This document shows, piece after piece, positions 15,693-24,525 of a stretch of DNA of 64,000 nt. The notes under the pieces were generated by a model. It made no database searches, was not told the origin of the DNA, and saw nothing but the letters and a program-made list of their open reading frames with translations. The position numbers were made by a program, and so were the translations under genes. The DNA lies in contig JAEWLC010000090.1 of assembly GCA_023393475.1 (NCBI GenBank), forward strand, positions 62,001-126,000, in the 5' to 3' direction. This DNA comes from Pseudomonadota bacterium. Its GTDB lineage: Bacteria; Pseudomonadota; Alphaproteobacteria; Rhizobiales; Devosiaceae. How positions within the stretch are numbered: the stretch's first letter is position 1; each line of letters begins with the position of its first letter.

Positions 15693-16715
15693 CTAGAACA
15701 GGGGCGGCAGCTGCGTCAGGGGGATGGCCAGCATCCTCACCTGTCCGTCGGCGATGTTGATCGTGTTCCTGAAGTTGCCGTCGCCTTGCGGCGCACCCCT
15801 GAAGGCGGCGCGCTGCACCGGCGGGAGGAACTGGCGGAGCCGCTCGTCGATGCCCCTGCTGGTGTAGCTGATCTGGCCCTCGGGATAGCCGCCGCCGCTC
15901 AACCGCAACTCACCGGTGAAGCCGAAGCTCTCGTCGGGCACGGGCTGCGAGACGGTATTATCGACCAGCTTCAGGGTGCCCCCCGCAGCCTGCCAGTTGC
16001 GCAGGAAATCGGGGTCGGAGAAATCGCGGATGTCGGCGGGCAGGCCGGTGATCTGGTTGTCGAGCGTAACGGTGGCATCGGCGATCTGCAGTCCGGGCAG
16101 GGCCAGCTTGGTGAAGGTCACATACTTGGCGAGCGCCGACGTGCCCGCGGTCTTGTCGAACAACTGCGGCATGTCGACGAGATGCGCCTCGAAATGGCTG
16201 GCGCTGGCCTCGACGATCTCGCCTGCCACCGTGCTGGTCACGACCAGATCGTTGCTCTCGATCGACAGGCGGGCCAGCCGCCAGCCTTCACCCGCAAGCG
16301 CCGCGATCGGGTCGGCAGACATCAGCCGGACGCTGCCGTCGAGCTTGGTGAAATCGAGCCGGCGCTGGCTGCCGGTGAAGGCGTCGGCATAGGCAAAGGG
16401 CCCCTTGGCCGAGAACAGCAGGTGCGTGGGGTTGTAGGCCAGCACCGAGGCACGGAGCCCAGTGAAAGTGGCCGTCAGGTCGCGGTCGGTCAGGGTGCCG
16501 TTCTGGCAGTCGACGTCGAAGCGGAAGGGGTAGCCTGAGACGTTGAGGGTTTCACACTGGAACCGGGGCGCGGCTTCGCCATCTGCCTCGGCCAGACGCT
16601 CGATCTGCGTGCGTGTCTCGCCGGCGGCCCAAAGCCATCCCGCGCTCCAGGCGCCGACCACGACGATCACCGCGATCGCCAGCCACGCGAACTTCCGCAA
16701 AGTCAGGTCTCCCAT
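15693..16715 (-). CDS. DUF2125 domain protein
   Basis: 340-residue envelope protein with an N-terminal membrane anchor (LAIAVIVVVGAWSAGWLWAAG) and a long periplasmic beta-rich DUF2125 region, marked by ETLNVSGYPFRFDVDC and repeated short strands. DUF2125 proteins are restricted mainly to alphaproteobacteria and usually sit close to tyrC-hisC, as here. The role is unknown; AsmA-like lipid or envelope functions are conceivable but not shown. Confidence 0.85.
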   Translation of the reverse strand: MGDLTLRKFAWLAIAVIVVVGAWSAGWLWAAGETRTQIERLAEADGEAAPRFQCETLNVSGYPFRFDVDCQNGTLTDRDLTATFTGLRASVLAYNPTHLLFSAKGPFAYADAFTGSQRRLDFTKLDGSVRLMSADPIAALAGEGWRLARLSIESNDLVVTSTVAGEIVEASASHFEAHLVDMPQLFDKTAGTSALAKYVTFTKLALPGLQIADATVTLDNQITGLPADIRDFSDPDFLRNWQAAGGTLKLVDNTVSQPVPDESFGFTGELRLSGGGYPEGQISYTSRGIDERLRQFLPPVQRAAFRGAPQGDGNFRNTINIADGQVRMLAIPLTQLPPLF

Positions 16716-16786
16716 ATCCGCGCCAAGGTTGCGCGGCGCGGACCGTATCGGTACGAACGTGACCGCGGCAAGGCGGATGACTTCGG

Positions 16787-17341
16787 ATGGCCCAGAATTC
16801 GACCCATTGGGTGTTCGGTTACGGCTCGCTGATCTGGCGCCCGGGTTTCACCTTTGTCCGCCAGTCCCAGGCCCTGCTGCGCGGCGTGCACCGGCGGCTC
16901 TGCATCTACTCGCAGCGGCACCGCGGCACCTCGGCCCGCCCCGGTCTCGTCTTCGGCCTGATGCCGGGCGGCTCCTGCCGCGGCATGGGTTTCGAGGTTA
17001 CGAGCGAGCAGTGGGAAGAGACACACGCCTATCTCAGCGAGCGCGAAATGGACAACGGCGTCTATCGCGAGGCGACGAGGCCGCTGCAACTGGCCGACGG
17101 CACGCATGTCACCGCGCTCGCCTTCCTCGCCGACACGCGGCATGTGCAATATGCCGGCAAGCTCGATATCGCCGAACAGGTGCGCCTCGTCCGCGCCGGA
17201 GTGGGCGAGTCCGGACCCAACCCCGAATATGTGCTGGAGACGGCGCGCAAGCTCGCCGAACTCGGGATGCACGACCGCTATCTCGACGATTTGGTCGCAG
17301 CGCTCGGCGGGGTGGATGTGCCGGTGGTTCGGACGGCGTAG
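16787..17341 (+). CDS. chaC: ChaC-family gamma-glutamylcyclotransferase
   Basis: 184-residue enzyme that cleaves glutathione to 5-oxoproline and cysteinylglycine. The substrate loop WVFGYGSLIWRPGF is near the N-terminus, and the catalytic-glutamate region REMDNGVYREA follows at about residue 86. Length and motif order are typical. It is divergent from the DUF2125 gene with about 70 bp between starts. A second ChaC-like gene with altered motifs is present at 24631-25332. Confidence 0.92.
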   Translation: MAQNSTHWVFGYGSLIWRPGFTFVRQSQALLRGVHRRLCIYSQRHRGTSARPGLVFGLMPGGSCRGMGFEVTSEQWEETHAYLSEREMDNGVYREATRPLQLADGTHVTALAFLADTRHVQYAGKLDIAEQVRLVRAGVGESGPNPEYVLETARKLAELGMHDRYLDDLVAALGGVDVPVVRTA

Positions 17342-17360
17342 GCGGCCGCCTGCCAGGCAA

Positions 17361-17705
17361 CTAAGCCGCGTTCAGCCCCAGCACCGGTTCGGCGCCTTCG
17401 AGGTCCCAGAGCAGGGTCAGGCGCTCGATCGCGTCGGGGCTGGCTTCGACGCGGAAGACGCGGTCGGCGCAGTCCATGGCGAGGCGGAAGCGGGCGCGGC
17501 TGACGGCATCCTCGATCAGGTCGATGCTGCCGCCGGCCCAGAGCACGTGGTTGCCGAGCGCGATGAGGTAGAGCTCGTCGCCGGAAAAGCTGAAATCGTC
17601 GAGGCGCATGGTTTCGAGCGCGTAGTAGCGGCCCGAGCGGCCCCGCCAGTTCACCGGGTGCTGGCCAGCGTTTTCGAGGATCGAACGATCAAGTGTCGGC
17701 ACCAT
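17361..17705 (-). CDS. Hypothetical protein under SOS-box control, 114 aa
   Basis: Soluble protein of unknown function, starting MVPTLDRSILENAGQHPVNW and containing the segments RYYALETMRLDDFSF, LWAGGSIDLIEDAV and FRLAMDCADRVFRVEA. I recognise no catalytic motif. ATG at 17705 is chosen because a promoter and a perfect alphaproteobacterial LexA site lie 29-63 bp upstream, so any longer start would read through the promoter. The 5' leader would be about 27 bases. It converges on chaC with 19 bp between stops. DNA-damage induction is inferred from the box alone. Confidence 0.7.
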   Translation of the reverse strand: MVPTLDRSILENAGQHPVNWRGRSGRYYALETMRLDDFSFSGDELYLIALGNHVLWAGGSIDLIEDAVSRARFRLAMDCADRVFRVEASPDAIERLTLLWDLEGAEPVLGLNAA

Positions 17706-17733
17706 ACGCAGCCCCCGGTTCCCCAAGCGAAGA

Positions 17734-17768
17734 GAACATATATAGAACAAACTTGAATCAAATGTCAA
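17734..17768 (-). promoter_or_regulatory. LexA SOS box overlapping a promoter
   Basis: GAAC-ATATATA-GAAC at 17734-17748 is a perfect GAAC-N7-GAAC direct repeat, the LexA operator of alphaproteobacteria. On the minus strand TTGACA (17763-17768) and TATATA (17739-17744) are 18 bp apart, so the operator covers the -10 element, the usual layout for LexA repression. Confidence 0.8.
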
Positions 17769-17818
17769 GCACTCGCCCAGGCCCGACGCTATAGGTATGG
17801 GCTGCGTCGCGAGTTGCG

Positions 17819-18646
17819 TCAAGATATAGTGGTATCGGCAGCGGCGGGCGCTATCCCTTGCTTCAGCTGGTCGAGTTTGGCGCGAAGCTCGGGCGCCACC
17901 GGCTCGGCGAGACCCTCGTCGTCGGCTCGGCGGATCAGGCGGTTGGTCTCGGTTTCGATCGCCTCGGTCAGCCGGGCGCGAAAGTCCTCGGCGGGAAGAC
18001 CCGGCGGGATGGCGGGCAGGAAGCGAGCCCGCGCCGTGCCGGGGCGGAGCAGCAGGCTGTTGCGGCCCCAGAACAGGCCCGAATTGAGAGCAACCGGCAC
18101 CACCGGCACGTTCAGTCCCTCATAGAGCCGGACCACGCCATAGCGGTAGTCATGCGGCTGCAGCGGCGCCTTCCGCGTGCCTTCGGGAAAGATGATGATG
18201 CGGGCGCCGCGCTCGAGTGCGCCCTTCGCGTCCGATAGCATCAGCGGGATGGCGTCGCCGCCCTGCGAGCGATCGATGCGTATAGTGTCGAAGGCCATCG
18301 CCGCCTTGCCGAAGAACGGGATGTCCATCAGCTCCTTCTTGGCGATGAAACCGGGCCGCCCGGCGCCCGGCAGGATGGCGAAGATGTCCCAGTCGCTCAT
18401 GTGCTTTGATGCAATGATGCAGGGGCCGTCCGGGATGTTCTCTTTGCCGGCGACGTCGGTCCTGATGCCGGCGAGGATGCGGAGCGCGACCGTGTTGGAG
18501 TGGATCCAGTAGCGCGCCAGGGCCCAGCCGAAGGCGGTGCGGCCGGCAATGATGGCGCTCAGCCCGACGATGATCGCGAGCGGCACCGTCTGCACATAGA
18601 AGAACGCGTAGAACAGCAGCGATCGGATCGCCCGGACGATCAGCAT
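17819..18646 (-). CDS. plsC: 1-acyl-sn-glycerol-3-phosphate acyltransferase
   Basis: Membrane acyltransferase of phospholipid synthesis that acylates lysophosphatidate, 275 residues. Acyltransferase motif I is present as KHMSDWD (HX4D, about residue 81), with IRIDRSQGG and the FPEGTRKAP motif about residue 153. An N-terminal hydrophobic region (residues 9-33) anchors it to the inner membrane. The acidic C-terminal tail (DDEGLAEPVAPELRAKL) is extra relative to short PlsC proteins. It follows ftsX by 60 bp on the same strand. Confidence 0.88.
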   Translation of the reverse strand: MLIVRAIRSLLFYAFFYVQTVPLAIIVGLSAIIAGRTAFGWALARYWIHSNTVALRILAGIRTDVAGKENIPDGPCIIASKHMSDWDIFAILPGAGRPGFIAKKELMDIPFFGKAAMAFDTIRIDRSQGGDAIPLMLSDAKGALERGARIIIFPEGTRKAPLQPHDYRYGVVRLYEGLNVPVVPVALNSGLFWGRNSLLLRPGTARARFLPAIPPGLPAEDFRARLTEAIETETNRLIRRADDEGLAEPVAPELRAKLDQLKQGIAPAAADTTIS

Positions 18647-18707
18647 TAGGCCTCCCCCTCGGAGCCAGAATTGCCTGCCCGACGACGACGCGGCAAGCCG
18701 GAATCGC

Positions 18708-19646
18708 TCAGGACGTCTTCTGCAGGAAGCGCCGCACCGTCAGCCGCGAGGTGATGGCGGTCAGCGCGGCGATCACCGGGATCACGGCGAGGATGCCGAA
18801 CATGCCGTCGATGCCGAGCGCGAAGCGGCCGAACAGGATGCCGAGCTGCTGGCCCGCTTCCTGCGGCACCATCGAGCCGGCGGCAAGGCCGACGAGCAGG
18901 AAGAACAGCAGGGCGGCCACGCCGCCGAAGATGCCGCCGCGGAAGCCGATGGTCAGGAACCGGCCCTGGAACTCGCCGGCGATGAAGCTGTTCGAGGCGC
19001 CGATGAAATGCAGCACGTCGACGATCTCGCGGTTCGAGGCCATGGTGCCGCGCGTTGCGAAGATGATGGCGAGCACGGTGGCGACGACGATCAGCGCGAG
19101 GACCAGCAGGCCCGAGGCGACGATGGTGCCGGCCATGACGTTGAGCTGCTGGCGCCAGGCGGCGTGGGTGTCGAGGCTCGCGCCCTTCACCGCCGCGAGG
19201 TCGCGTTCGAGCTTGGCGATGTCGGCCTCGGCCGGATCGGAAATCTGCACGACGACGAGGCGCGGAATATCGATGGCGCTGAGGTCGAGCCCGGCGCCTA
19301 GCCAGGGCTCGAGCAGCTTCTGGCTCTCCTCGATGGTGAGCGCGCGCGCCGCCGCCACCCCGGGCGTCGCCTCGGCCAGCGCCACGGCGGTGCGGAGGTT
19401 GCTCTCCATCACCTCGCCCTCGGTGGGGCGGATCTGGATGGTCATCTCGCGGCCGACATCGGACGACCAGGCGATGGCGGATTTCTGCACCAGCACCACG
19501 CCGCCGAGCGTCACGCCGGAGAGGAAGGTCATGATGGCGATCAGCAGCACCAGCGTGCGGCCCGAGACCGAGCGTTCGGGCACGATCGGGGCGGCCCGCT
19601 CGCGCGTATCGAGACCGGCAAAGCGGGGAAGCTTCAGCTCAACCAC
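18708..19646 (-). CDS. ftsX: Cell division protein FtsX
   Basis: Permease subunit of the FtsEX complex, which couples ATP hydrolysis in the cytoplasm to activation of peptidoglycan hydrolases at the septum. The 312-residue protein has one transmembrane helix at about residues 30-53, an extracytoplasmic domain of about 110 residues, then three helices (about 172-196, 225-250, 275-296). The start GTG lies inside ftsE, giving an 8-base overlap and probable coupled translation. Confidence 0.9.
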   Translation of the reverse strand: MVELKLPRFAGLDTRERAAPIVPERSVSGRTLVLLIAIMTFLSGVTLGGVVLVQKSAIAWSSDVGREMTIQIRPTEGEVMESNLRTAVALAEATPGVAAARALTIEESQKLLEPWLGAGLDLSAIDIPRLVVVQISDPAEADIAKLERDLAAVKGASLDTHAAWRQQLNVMAGTIVASGLLVLALIVVATVLAIIFATRGTMASNREIVDVLHFIGASNSFIAGEFQGRFLTIGFRGGIFGGVAALLFFLLVGLAAGSMVPQEAGQQLGILFGRFALGIDGMFGILAVIPVIAALTAITSRLTVRRFLQKTS

Positions 19647-20298
19647 CGAAGATCACCTCGCCGTCACGCAGGTTCATCCGGGGGAAAGGGAAGCTGTCGA
19701 GCAGCGGCAGTTCGTGCGTTGCGAGAATGATGGTGGTGCCCATCTTGTTGAGTTCGGCGAAGAGCCGGACGAGCCGCAGCGACAGTTCGGGGTCGACGTT
19801 GCCGGTCGGCTCGTCGGCGAGGAGGATGTCGGGGCGCCCGATCACCGCGCGGGCGATGGCGGCGCGCTGCTTCTCACCGCCCGACAGCACCGCCGGCAGC
19901 GCGTCGAGGCGCTCGCCGAGGCCGACCCATTCGAGCAGTTCGGTGACATTGGCGCGGTAGCTCGATTCCGGCTCGCCGAGGACGCGCAGCGGCAACGCGA
20001 CGTTCTCGAAGGTCGTCAGGTGGTCGAGCAGGCGAAACTCCTGGAACACGATGCCAATGTGGCGGCGCATCTGCAGGAGCGCATCCTGGTCGAGTGAGGA
20101 GGTGTCGCGGCCGAACAGGGTCACCCGTCCGCGCGTCGGCCGCAGCGAGAGCAGCAGGAGCTTCAGGAGCGAGGTCTTGCCCGATCCGGACGGGCCGGTG
20201 AGGAAGTGGAACGTGCCGGGTTCGATGCGGAAGTTGAGATCGCGCAAGATCTCGGGGCCCTGCCCGTAGCGCAGGCCGACATTGGAGAACTCGATCAC
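19639..20298 (-). CDS. ftsE: Cell division ATP-binding protein FtsE
   Basis: ABC-type ATPase of FtsEX, 219 residues. Walker A is GPSGSGKTS (residues ~35-43), the signature is LSGGEKQRAAIARA (~135-148), Walker B is ILLADEP with the catalytic glutamate, and the switch histidine is in ATHE. The start codon is GTG (MIEFSNVGLRYG). The order ftsE-ftsX with a divergent zinc-ribbon gene and cpdR is conserved in Hyphomicrobiales. Confidence 0.95.
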   Translation of the reverse strand: MIEFSNVGLRYGQGPEILRDLNFRIEPGTFHFLTGPSGSGKTSLLKLLLLSLRPTRGRVTLFGRDTSSLDQDALLQMRRHIGIVFQEFRLLDHLTTFENVALPLRVLGEPESSYRANVTELLEWVGLGERLDALPAVLSGGEKQRAAIARAVIGRPDILLADEPTGNVDPELSLRLVRLFAELNKMGTTIILATHELPLLDSFPFPRMNLRDGEVIFGG

Positions 20299-20459
20299 CG
20301 GGCCAACCCGCTCCGAATCAGTTGAATGGCATCATAACAGCGGCATCCGCTGCGACGCGGCCTTGTCACCGACAATTCAGCCTAAATCTTGGTCCGCGCA
20401 GGAGTTTGTGACCGGGCGGGTTTGAACAAACTTAACCCGACGCGGCTTAGGGTCGGGCC

Positions 20460-21407
20460 ATGCTTTCGTCCCAGCCCGCATTGGTCGTGATCGCCTGCCC
20501 GCATTGCGGCACGCGCTACCAGGTGCCACCGGAAACGCTCGGCCTGAGCGGCCGGCGGGTGAGCTGTGCCCATTGCTCCAAGGCCTGGCTCGCCGAGGCT
20601 CCGGTCCGGCAGAGCGAGGACCGGCTGTTCACCCCGCGCGAGGAAGAAGAGCTCGATCGCGAGTTCGACGCGCTCGAACAGCGCGCGCCCGCGGTCCCCG
20701 AATCGATCCGCAGGATGCTGCCGGGAGGCGAGCCGCCGCCGCCCGAAGTGGTCAAGTCGATCGCCGAGATCCAGGCGGCGATCGCGCCCAAGGTGGTCGA
20801 GCCGCCAAAGCCCGCGCCGCCGCCGCGCAAGCCGACCCGGGCCGAAAAGGCCGCCGCAGGTGCGCTCGAAAAGCGCCAGCGCAAGTTCGGCGAGGCGCTG
20901 CCGGCTGCCCGCTTGCTGCGCGCCATCCGCCTCGCCGCCGTGCTGCTGCTCGTCGCGGTGGTTGCCGGCGGCTACTGGTTCCGCACCGAGATCGTGCGCC
21001 TCGTCCCCGACATGGCCGGCGTCTATTCGGCGCTCGGGCTAGGGGTGAACGTCATCGGCCTCGAGTTTTCCGATGTCTCCACCGTCATGACCCGGCGCGG
21101 GTCGGATGGCGTGCTGAGCGTCATCGGCAAAATCCGGGCGGTCGAGCCGCGCCGTGTTTCCGTGCCGCCGGTCGTCGTTACCCTGCTCGATGAGCATGGC
21201 ACTGCCGTCTACCAGTGGAGCGTCATGCCTGCCGCCGGCGATATCGCGCCCGGCGAGATGCTCGATTTCACCGCCGAACTCGCCTCGCCGCCGGCGACGG
21301 CGACGCAACTGAAGCTCGGCTTTGCCGAAGGCCGGCCGCGCGCCGAACTTGCCGCGACCGCGCTACCCGACAAGCCCCTAGAAACGACCACCGACGAGAC
21401 CCACTGA
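20460..21407 (+). CDS. MJ0042-type zinc-ribbon membrane protein
   Basis: 315-residue protein with an N-terminal zinc ribbon (IACPHCGTRYQVPP and VSCAHCSKAWLAE, two CxxC pairs at about residues 13-40), a proline- and charge-rich linker, one transmembrane helix at about residues 158-178, and a C-terminal extracytoplasmic domain of DUF3426-like character. Its function is unknown; the position between ftsEX and cpdR suggests a link to envelope or cell-cycle processes. Its stop overlaps the cpdR start (TGATG). Confidence 0.8.
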   Translation: MLSSQPALVVIACPHCGTRYQVPPETLGLSGRRVSCAHCSKAWLAEAPVRQSEDRLFTPREEEELDREFDALEQRAPAVPESIRRMLPGGEPPPPEVVKSIAEIQAAIAPKVVEPPKPAPPPRKPTRAEKAAAGALEKRQRKFGEALPAARLLRAIRLAAVLLLVAVVAGGYWFRTEIVRLVPDMAGVYSALGLGVNVIGLEFSDVSTVMTRRGSDGVLSVIGKIRAVEPRRVSVPPVVVTLLDEHGTAVYQWSVMPAAGDIAPGEMLDFTAELASPPATATQLKLGFAEGRPRAELAATALPDKPLETTTDETH

Positions 21408-21817
21408 TGGCCAGAATCCTGCTTGCCGAAGACGATGACGGCGTGCGCGCCTTTGTGTCGCGCGCCCTCCAGCACATGGGGCACGAAGTGGTGGAAGCCG
21501 AGGACGGCGGCCTCGCGCAGGAGGTGATCGCCGAAGAGGAAGGGCGCTTCGACCTGCTGCTCTCTGACATCAAGATGCCGGTGATGGACGGGATCGCGCT
21601 GGCGCTCAACGTCGCCGCGACCTTCCCCGACATGACGATCATGCTGATGACCGGCTTTGCCGACCAGCGCGAACGCGCCCACGGGCTCGACCAGCTGATC
21701 TACGACGTGATCCCGAAGCCCTTCACCCTGCAGCAGGTTCTCGAGAAGGTGGACGACGCCCTCAACGGCCGCCCGGCCGAGATCGTCTCGCTGGCCCGCC
21801 AGGCGATGGCGGGCTGA
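21407..21817 (+). CDS. cpdR: CpdR-type single-domain response regulator
   Basis: Stand-alone receiver domain of 136 residues. Acidic pocket EDDD at residues 8-11, phospho-acceptor aspartate D54 in LLLSDIKMPVMDG and the conserved lysine K104 in DVIPKPF are all present. CpdR proteins control ClpXP-dependent proteolysis of cell-cycle regulators such as CtrA in alphaproteobacteria when unphosphorylated. The protein is about 15 residues longer than typical CpdR, at the C-terminus. Its start overlaps the upstream gene, so the pair is co-translated. Confidence 0.85.
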   Translation: MARILLAEDDDGVRAFVSRALQHMGHEVVEAEDGGLAQEVIAEEEGRFDLLLSDIKMPVMDGIALALNVAATFPDMTIMLMTGFADQRERAHGLDQLIYDVIPKPFTLQQVLEKVDDALNGRPAEIVSLARQAMAG

Positions 21818-21820
21818 GGC

Positions 21821-22924
21821 TCAGGCACTCGCTACCGGCAATACACGCATGTCGAACGTCTCCGCCTTTTCCGCCATGAAGCGCAGGAAGCGCTCGCCCT
21901 CGGCCTCGAGGTCGGCGATCTCGGCTTTTCGCAACTTGTGGTAGGGCTCGATCTCGAGCACGGCGGCGCGCTTCCTGGTTTCGATCGTGTAGCCGGCGGC
22001 GATCACGCCATCGACCAGTACGCCGGGCTTGAAGTTCTCGAAGATGTTGATGCGCTTGGCGTCGTCCTCGGCCAGCATGCGGCGGCGGTTGTCGTAGCCG
22101 AGATAGGCGTTCTCGTAGAGCGGCAGGAAGCGGACCGGCGCCGGCGTATCGGCAGCGGGGCGCGGCGCGTCGGGCAGGTCGAAGAGTTCCCGGCCATCGG
22201 GCGCGGTGAAGGTGATGAGTTCGGGCCGAAGGGCCTCGAACACTTCGCCGAGCTTGGTCAGCCGCGACCAGGTCTGCATGTCGGCAACGCTCGCGGGGCC
22301 GTAGGCAGCGAGGTAGCGGCGGACCAGGGTCTCGCGGGCGATGGGCCGCTCATAGGGTGGCGGCAGCCAGTTGCCGATGCGTGTCAGCAGCGGCGCGTGG
22401 CCCGAGCCCCAGATGCGGGTGGGCGGCACCTGGATCAGGGTGTCGTGCATCTGGAGGAGCACCGTCATCGACAGCGCATCGGCGGTCGGGAAGGCTTCCT
22501 TGAGCCGTTTGCCGAGATGGCCCGCCGTCATGGGCTGCGTGTCGATCAGTTCTCGCGCCAGCTTCAGCACGGCCGCCTCGTCGTTGTCGCCGAAGCGCTT
22601 CCTGAAATTGCTGTTCCACACGCCGCGCAGGAATGGCTGCATCAGTTCGCGAATGCCGATCAGGTCGTCGGGGCTGTGGAGATGCAGCGTGCCCCGCATG
22701 GTGGTGGCGCGGGTGAGCGTGCGGTCGACGATCAGCGCCGTCAGCGCCTCGTGGGTGAAGCCCGCGAGCCGCGACCAGAGCCCGATATAGGGATCATGCG
22801 TCTGCTGCCCCTGCAGCCCGAGCAGCCATTCGACAGCCGCGACGATGCCCATGTCGCTGCGCTCGAGCAGCATCTGGCGGGCGAGGGTGGCGCGATTGAG
22901 CTGGCGATCGGTGAGCGTGGTCAT
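21821..22924 (-). CDS. Winged-helix protein of the AlkZ-like glycosylase family
   Basis: 367-residue protein of the HTH_42 / AlkZ superfamily, which includes DNA glycosylases that unhook bulky alkyl adducts and interstrand crosslinks. The position of the catalytic Q-x-Q pair is occupied by QGQ in WLLGLQGQQTHDPY (residues ~33-46), and TMRGTLHLHSPDD matches the nearby conserved strand. The middle and C-terminal parts contain the tandem winged-helix architecture. Activity is inferred from family. It converges on cpdR with 3 bp between stops. Confidence 0.8.
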   Translation of the reverse strand: MTTLTDRQLNRATLARQMLLERSDMGIVAAVEWLLGLQGQQTHDPYIGLWSRLAGFTHEALTALIVDRTLTRATTMRGTLHLHSPDDLIGIRELMQPFLRGVWNSNFRKRFGDNDEAAVLKLARELIDTQPMTAGHLGKRLKEAFPTADALSMTVLLQMHDTLIQVPPTRIWGSGHAPLLTRIGNWLPPPYERPIARETLVRRYLAAYGPASVADMQTWSRLTKLGEVFEALRPELITFTAPDGRELFDLPDAPRPAADTPAPVRFLPLYENAYLGYDNRRRMLAEDDAKRINIFENFKPGVLVDGVIAAGYTIETRKRAAVLEIEPYHKLRKAEIADLEAEGERFLRFMAEKAETFDMRVLPVASA

Positions 22925-23022
22925 GGCGCGGCTCCGGGTTCGGATAGCCTACGCTAGAGTGCCACGCTGACAGAGGGTGTCAGTAGGATGCATGTGGGAG
23001 GAGGGCGTGCCCCAAACTCTGA

Positions 23023-23103
23023 TGTCATCCCTGCGAAGGCAGGGATCCATGGAGCCGCTGGCGCTTGCGGAGAGGTGGACCCCTGCCTTCGCAGGGGTGA
23101 CAG
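23023..23103. repeat. 80-bp palindromic repeat, copy 1
   Basis: Starts TGTCATCCCTGCGAAGGCAG and ends with the inverse, CTGCCTTCGCAGGGGTGACA. Each arm is itself a small hairpin (CCCTGCGAAGGCAGGG), and the arms pair across a variable centre, so the unit resembles a REP/BIME-type element. It lies between the AlkZ-like gene and lysA. Confidence 0.85.
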
Positions 23104-23140
23104 CTGGTGGGTTGGCGTGGGGACTGCCCGCCCTCTTGCC

Positions 23141-24397
23141 TCACACCCAGTCCGGTACGCTGTCGAGCGCGATCAGCTCGTCGATCGACTTGCGCGGGCG
23201 GATGACGTGCCACTTGTCGCCGTCGACCAGCACTTCCGGGATCAGCGGGCGCGAATTGTAGGTCGAGGCCATCACCGCACCATAGGCGCCGGCCGACATC
23301 ACCGACAGCAGGTCGCCTTCCTTGACGCCCGCAATCTTCCGATCCTGGGCGATGAAGTCGCCGGTCTCGCAGACCGGGCCGACGATATCGGCGGTGATCT
23401 GCGGCAGGTTGGAATGCACCACCGGCTGGATGTCGTGATGCGCCTCGTAGAGCGTAGGGCGGATCAGGTCGTTCATCGCCGCATCGACGATGACGAAGGT
23501 CTTGCCGCCTTCCTTCACGTACTCGACCCTGGTGACGAGGATGCCGGCATTGCCGGCGATCAGGCGGCCGGGCTCGAGGATCAGAGACACGCCGAGCTTG
23601 CCGACATGGCGCTTCACCACTTCGGCATAGGCGAGCGGATCGGGCGGTGCGTCCTGGTCGTGGTGGTAGGGGATGCCGAGGCCGCCGCCGACATCGACAT
23701 GGCGAATGTCGTGGCCGTCCGCCTTCAGGTCGTTGACCAGCTGGGCGAGCAGCCAGAAAGCGTTGTCGAAAGGCAGCATCGAGGTGATCTGGCTGCCGAT
23801 ATGCATGTCGACGCCGACGGCGCGGACGCCGGGCAGCGCGGCGATGCGCGCATAGACTTCGTGCGCCCGGGCAAACGGGATGCCGAACTTGTTCTCGGCC
23901 TTGCCGGTCGAGATCTTGGCGTGCGTGCCGGCATCGACGTCGGGGTTGATGCGCACCGACACCGGCGCCGTCGCGCCCATCGACACGGCGACGTCGCTCA
24001 GCCGCTCGAGTTCCGGCTCGCTTTCGAGGTTGAAGCACTTGATGCCGAGTTCGAGGGCCCGGCGCATTTCGGCGAAGGTCTTGCCGACGCCGGAAAAGAC
24101 GATCCGGTCGGGTGGAATGCCCGCCGCGATGGCGCGCTCGAGTTCGCCGCCCGAGACCACGTCGGCGCCGGCGCCCTCGCGTGCCATCAGGGTGAGCACG
24201 GCCTGGTTGGAATTGGCCTTCATCGCATAGGCGACGAGGGTGTCGATGCCCGAGAAAGCGTCGCGCATCACCCGCACATGCCGGCGGAGCGTCGCGGCCG
24301 AATAGACGTAGAAGGGCGTCCCGACCTTTCCGGCGAGGGCGGTTACATCGACGTCCTCGGCGAACAGCCGGTCATCGCGATACTGGAAATGATGCAC
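23141..24397 (-). CDS. lysA: Diaminopimelate decarboxylase
   Basis: PLP enzyme of the fold-III decarboxylases performing the last step of lysine synthesis. The PLP lysine is in VAYAMKANSN near residue 50, and HIGSQ, the glycine-rich VGGGLGIPY, LEPGR and the substrate cysteine segment GPVCETGD are present. The start is set at GTG 24397 (HHFQYRDDRLFAE), giving 418 aa, the family norm; the frame upstream of it runs into a repeat element and is not protein-like. No convincing ribosome site is seen. The gene is bracketed by palindromic repeats. Confidence 0.93.
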   Translation of the reverse strand: MHHFQYRDDRLFAEDVDVTALAGKVGTPFYVYSAATLRRHVRVMRDAFSGIDTLVAYAMKANSNQAVLTLMAREGAGADVVSGGELERAIAAGIPPDRIVFSGVGKTFAEMRRALELGIKCFNLESEPELERLSDVAVSMGATAPVSVRINPDVDAGTHAKISTGKAENKFGIPFARAHEVYARIAALPGVRAVGVDMHIGSQITSMLPFDNAFWLLAQLVNDLKADGHDIRHVDVGGGLGIPYHHDQDAPPDPLAYAEVVKRHVGKLGVSLILEPGRLIAGNAGILVTRVEYVKEGGKTFVIVDAAMNDLIRPTLYEAHHDIQPVVHSNLPQITADIVGPVCETGDFIAQDRKIAGVKEGDLLSVMSAGAYGAVMASTYNSRPLIPEVLVDGDKWHVIRPRKSIDELIALDSVPDWV

Positions 24398-24525
24398 CAA
24401 GGTGAGACGCCCCCGAGAAATCCGGGCGGAAGCTCTAGGGCAAAGGGGTGCAAAGGGGAAGCTGGAGTTATTGATGGGGGTGATAGGCGAGCATGATGGA
24501 GGCCCGATCCTCACCCCAAACTCGG

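Noticed and set aside
24398..24525. Lysine riboswitch upstream of lysA
   Set aside because: The leader is short, AT-content and pairing do not match the large lysine aptamer, and the next 80 bp are a repeat.
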